A stretch of DNA of 8,650 nt from DASWIV01 sp036397475 (lineage in GTDB: Bacteria > JAJVIF01 > JAPKYR01), in contig DASWIV010000279.1 of NCBI GenBank assembly GCA_036397475.1, positions 1 to 8,650 on the forward strand. Reading direction: 5' to 3'. A program made the position numbers and the translations under genes. Below are positions 7,162 to 8,650 of the stretch, in pieces (the first letter of the stretch is position 1; the number at the start of each line of letters is the position of its first letter). Below the pieces are notes generated by a model that was not told where the DNA came from, did no database searches, and was given only the letters and a program-made list of their open reading frames with translations.

Positions 7162-7334
7162 GTAATAAAAATGATGAAAAACGCAATGAAGTTCAGGATG
7201 AGGTGGATGTCGGATTATTCGGGATAGCCATTTCGGACGGAATGCAGGATTTCCTTAAGGTCATATGGTGGCTGATTTTTATAATCCTGATCATTTGTCC
7301 GTTTATCCCGCAATTCCTGAATGCCAGACGATAA
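7158..7334 (+). CDS. Small single-span membrane protein, 58 residues
   Basis: I do not recognise this protein. A charged, probably cytoplasmic N-terminus (residues 1-18, rich in Asn, Asp, Glu and Lys) is followed by an amphipathic stretch, and then one strongly hydrophobic segment at ~35-54 (KVIWWLIFIILIICPFIPQF) ending in NARR. The start ATG at 7158 overlaps the previous stop as ATGA, with GGGAG eight bases upstream inside the preceding gene, so translation is probably coupled. An ATG at 7143 in the same frame would give a longer overlap and has no better ribosome site. The end of the hydrophobic segment (PFIPQFLNARR) resembles the matching place in paralogue 1 (IPSFLPVKR), so this may be the anchor half of a truncated third family member. 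Alternatively it is a genuine small partner subunit. Confidence 0.65.
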   Translation: MSNKNDEKRNEVQDEVDVGLFGIAISDGMQDFLKVIWWLIFIILIICPFIPQFLNARR

Positions 7335-7345
7335 AGTCATAAATT

Positions 7346-7847
7346 ATGGATGAATCAGATAGCAATGTTTCCGAACCCAAACGATTTTCCAGGATGGAGA
7401 TGAGATGCCTCTACTGGATTGTGGCGTATACTGTATTGTTTGCTTTATTTATCTGGACACTATATTTCCTGTCCACTTTGCCGCTTATAGGTGGTTGGTA
7501 TTCAAGAGCAAAGGGAACATTAAGATCAATCGGATCAAGCCAGTTAGCTTATCAGCAGGCAAACAAAACATGATTTCGGCTCCTTTGAAGCCATGAAAGC
7601 AGAATATTACATCGCCGAAGGCTGCACGCTCGGGAACATGATCGAGAATTATTCGATGACATGGAAGGTTTATAACATGTCGGTTGTCGAGGAGGATATT
7701 CAAATCCATAACTTCACGATCATCGCTTACCCGCAGGTTAAATCAAATGACCTCCAGACATTTGGAATAACAGAAGATCAAATAGTCAAGGAATACAAAC
7801 CGAAAAATGATCCTTATTCGGTAAAAACGTGGGATCCGATTTTGTGA
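7346..7847 (+). pseudogene. Pilin-like membrane protein paralogue 2, split by a one-base frameshift
   Basis: Two frames together encode a second copy of the protein at 6649-7161. The first part (7346-7573) has a polar N-terminus, a hydrophobic segment (residues ~20-49) and KGTLRSIGSSQLAYQQANK, then stops at a TGA. The second part continues in the +1-shifted frame from about 7569 (HDFGSFEAMKAEYY...) to the TGA at 7845-7847. Removing one A from the AAAA run at 7565-7568 joins them into a 166-residue protein. That protein aligns end to end with paralogue 1: LRSxGSxQLAY, then SFxAxK, then NYSM, then FTIIAYP, GITEDQ, and NDPxSVKxWxPIL. The long conserved reading in both parts suggests either a recent mutation or a sequence error. 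The 7593 ATG is therefore internal. The start at 7346 lacks a clear Shine-Dalgarno; 7394 is possible. The gene follows the 58-residue protein by 11 bases. Confidence 0.7.
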
Positions 7848-7848
7848 A

Positions 7849-8286
7849 TCACTCGCCAATCAATGTGACATCGAGCGAGCGATTGCGTCCGCAGGTGTCA
7901 AAATCGATAAAAATCACCTGCTGCCAGGTGCCGTGGTGAATTCCGCCATTACGAATCGGGACGGTGATATCAGGACCAATCAGCGACGCACGAAGGTGAG
8001 AGTGACCATTATCGTCGTGCCATGTAGCGTGGTGATGATAATCGCCCCACGCAGGTCCCGGTGGAGTTGGCGGGATGTGACGGTCGAAATATTCGCTCAT
8101 GTCCTTTATCGTCCCGGGTTCGAATTCTGTTGTGGTGAGAGCGCCTGTCGATCCCGCGCAGAAAATATGGGCGACACCGTCGGTGATACCCGATTCGCGA
8201 ATAATGCCTGCGATATTGGAGGTGATGTCGATTACCTGTGAATTCCCCTGTGTCCGGATTTCAATTTTGTCTGTATGTACGGTCAT
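7849..8286 (-). CDS. yjbQ: YjbQ / UPF0047 family protein (secondary thiamine-phosphate synthase)
   Basis: A 145-residue cytoplasmic protein of the UPF0047 family, slightly longer than the usual ~135-140. E. coli YjbQ has been reported to supply weak thiamine-phosphate synthase activity when ThiE is missing; the primary role of the family is unsettled. Conserved blocks are GSTGALTTTEFEPG (45-58), the His-rich DYHHHATWHDDNGHSHLRAS (82-101) that forms the family's probable metal or phosphate site, and GPDITVPIRNGG followed by HGTWQQVIFIDFD (104-130). The start at 8286 places MTVHTDKIEI at the N-terminus as expected. The frame stays open upstream to 8370 but that extension is unlike the family. 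No Shine-Dalgarno is evident on this strand. The stop lies one base from the end of the convergent paralogue 2, with no terminator between. Confidence 0.9.
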   Translation of the reverse strand: MTVHTDKIEIRTQGNSQVIDITSNIAGIIRESGITDGVAHIFCAGSTGALTTTEFEPGTIKDMSEYFDRHIPPTPPGPAWGDYHHHATWHDDNGHSHLRASLIGPDITVPIRNGGIHHGTWQQVIFIDFDTCGRNRSLDVTLIGE

Positions 8287-8381
8287 TATTGGAGGGAAGA
8301 TTAGCATTTTTTGGAAGGTGAAATGGCACCTGAGCCCGGGTGTAAACCTGGTGCTAATGAACACACACATTAAAAAATCCC

Positions 8382-8401
8382 AGACTGATTAGACTGATTA
8401 G
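8382..8401. repeat. 9-bp tandem duplication
   Basis: AGACTGATT occurs twice in direct succession (8382-8390, 8391-8399) followed by AG. It may be slippage or an insertion footprint next to the hairpin repeats. Confidence 0.8.
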
Positions 8402-8419
8402 TATGCTTCACCATCAGCA

Positions 8420-8512
8420 CCACGCTTACGCATGGGCCTATGTGCCAGGTGGATTGCTCACATCATTTGGGAGTGCTACTCTTTGGGTGATGTCCGGGCT
8501 TATGCCTGGGAC
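8420..8512. repeat. Pair of related REP-like hairpins
   Basis: GCTTACGCATGGG (8424-8436) and GCTTATGCCTGGG (8498-8510) match at 11 of 13 bases. Each is the loop and 3' arm of a stem: CCACGC-TTAC-GCATGG (8420-8435, one mismatch) and CCGGGC-TTAT-GCCTGG (8494-8509, one G-T pair). The second extends to 8492-8512 with a single bulged G. Two similar stems with TTAY loops about 70 bases apart in an intergenic gap are typical of REP-type elements. Genome-wide copy number is unknown from here. Confidence 0.5.
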
Positions 8513-8523
8513 TTCTGAATTTT

Positions 8524-8650
8524 ATGAGGAATTCAACTTATATAATACTTGTTTTTGCACTCCTGCTGGTCGGATGTCCGAAGGCGCCGCAGCAGAATGG
8601 GCAACCGCCTGTGGGTCAGAATCTGCTGCCAATTCCGCCGCTTGGGACGG
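8524..8650 (+). CDS. Putative lipoprotein, N-terminal part (cut by window end)
   Basis: Only 42 residues are visible. MRNSTYIILVFALLLVGC is a short signal peptide with a positively charged start, a hydrophobic core and a LVG|C lipobox at Cys18. A Pro/Gln/Asn-rich linker (PKAPQQNGQPPVGQN) follows, as is usual between the lipid anchor and a periplasmic or surface domain. The +2 residue is Pro. No strong Shine-Dalgarno is visible; GGGA at 8508-8511 is 12 bases upstream and lies in the 3' arm of the hairpin 8492-8512. The function cannot be stated because the mature domain is outside the window. The competing open frame that starts at 8403 reads through repeat sequence and is less likely. Confidence 0.7.
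   Translation, partial: MRNSTYIILVFALLLVGCPKAPQQNGQPPVGQNLLPIPPLGT

Larger units (their letters stand above)
8287..8523. other. Intergenic region, about 237 bp, with repeats and hairpins
   Basis: This divergent gap lies between the yjbQ start and a lipoprotein start and must hold both promoters, though I cannot point to clear hexamers. It contains a 9-bp tandem duplication (8382-8401), two related hairpins (8420-8435 and 8492-8512), and CATCA (8461-8465) / TGATG (8488-8492) enclosing GAGT-GCT-ACTC. A frame open from 8361 to the window end is explained by the repeats and not called as a gene. Confidence 0.5.

Noticed and set aside
8287..8370. N-terminal extension of yjbQ to an upstream ATG at 8370
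   Set aside because: The added 28 residues do not fit the UPF0047 family, and the protein has normal length from 8286.
8290..8392. GGAGGG on the + strand followed by an open frame
   Set aside because: It looks like a strong ribosome site, but the frame beyond it has no suitable start codon at the right distance and no recognisable protein.
8403..8650. A frame open to the window end on the + strand (82 codons)
   Set aside because: Its N-terminal part is translation of the hairpin repeats (HHAYAWAYVPGG) and its later part runs out of frame under a good lipobox signal peptide at 8524.
1..8650. CRISPR array, tRNA or rRNA genes
   Set aside because: No regularly spaced direct repeats, and no tRNA- or rRNA-like sequence was recognised by eye on either strand.

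Overview
The window reads as ordinary chromosomal DNA of a diderm (Gram-negative-type) bacterium. Two open frames start with lipobox signal peptides, and the first two genes encode a membrane-associated fumarate reductase/succinate dehydrogenase. The sequence alone does not fix the phylum. The flavoprotein is closest in its motifs to the Wolinella/Campylobacter type, and the large lipoprotein is a style of protein I associate with poorly cultured lineages, so an FCB-like or candidate-phylum bacterium is a guess only.

Layout. (1) 1-1958, + strand: the 3' two thirds of a flavoprotein subunit (frdA/sdhA) followed one base later by the iron-sulfur subunit (frdB/sdhB). The cytochrome b subunit is not downstream and is expected upstream of the window. 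(2) 1959-4571, + strand: a promoter, an 815-residue surface lipoprotein with two tandem Ig-like repeats and a C-terminal alpha/beta domain, closed by a clear intrinsic terminator. (3) 4604-6338, + strand: a two-gene unit of a WbqC-like protein and a double-GNAT-fold acyltransferase-like protein, plausibly acting in surface-sugar modification. (4) 6339-6648: a structured intergenic stretch with a long hairpin, a TetR-type palindrome, a further inverted repeat and a sigma70-like promoter. (5) 6649-7847, + strand: a compact cluster of small single-span membrane proteins. Two are paralogues with a pilin-like or pseudopilin-like extracytoplasmic domain but no convincing prepilin cleavage site; a 58-residue membrane peptide lies between them. 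The second paralogue is split by a one-base frameshift in a short A run. (6) 8286-7849, - strand: a YjbQ/UPF0047 protein, converging on the cluster with one base between the stop codons. (7) 8287-8523: an intergenic region with a 9-bp tandem duplication and two related hairpins that look like REP-type elements. (8) 8524 to the end: the start of a second lipoprotein.

How the parts relate. frdA-frdB form one respiratory enzyme. The WbqC-like and GNAT genes are probably co-transcribed. The small membrane-protein cluster is the least explained part of the window and the best candidate for something undescribed: duplicated, tightly packed and translationally coupled, with a conserved C-terminal signature but no recognisable secretion or pilus partners here. 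I see no CRISPR array, tRNA, rRNA, integrase or transposase.
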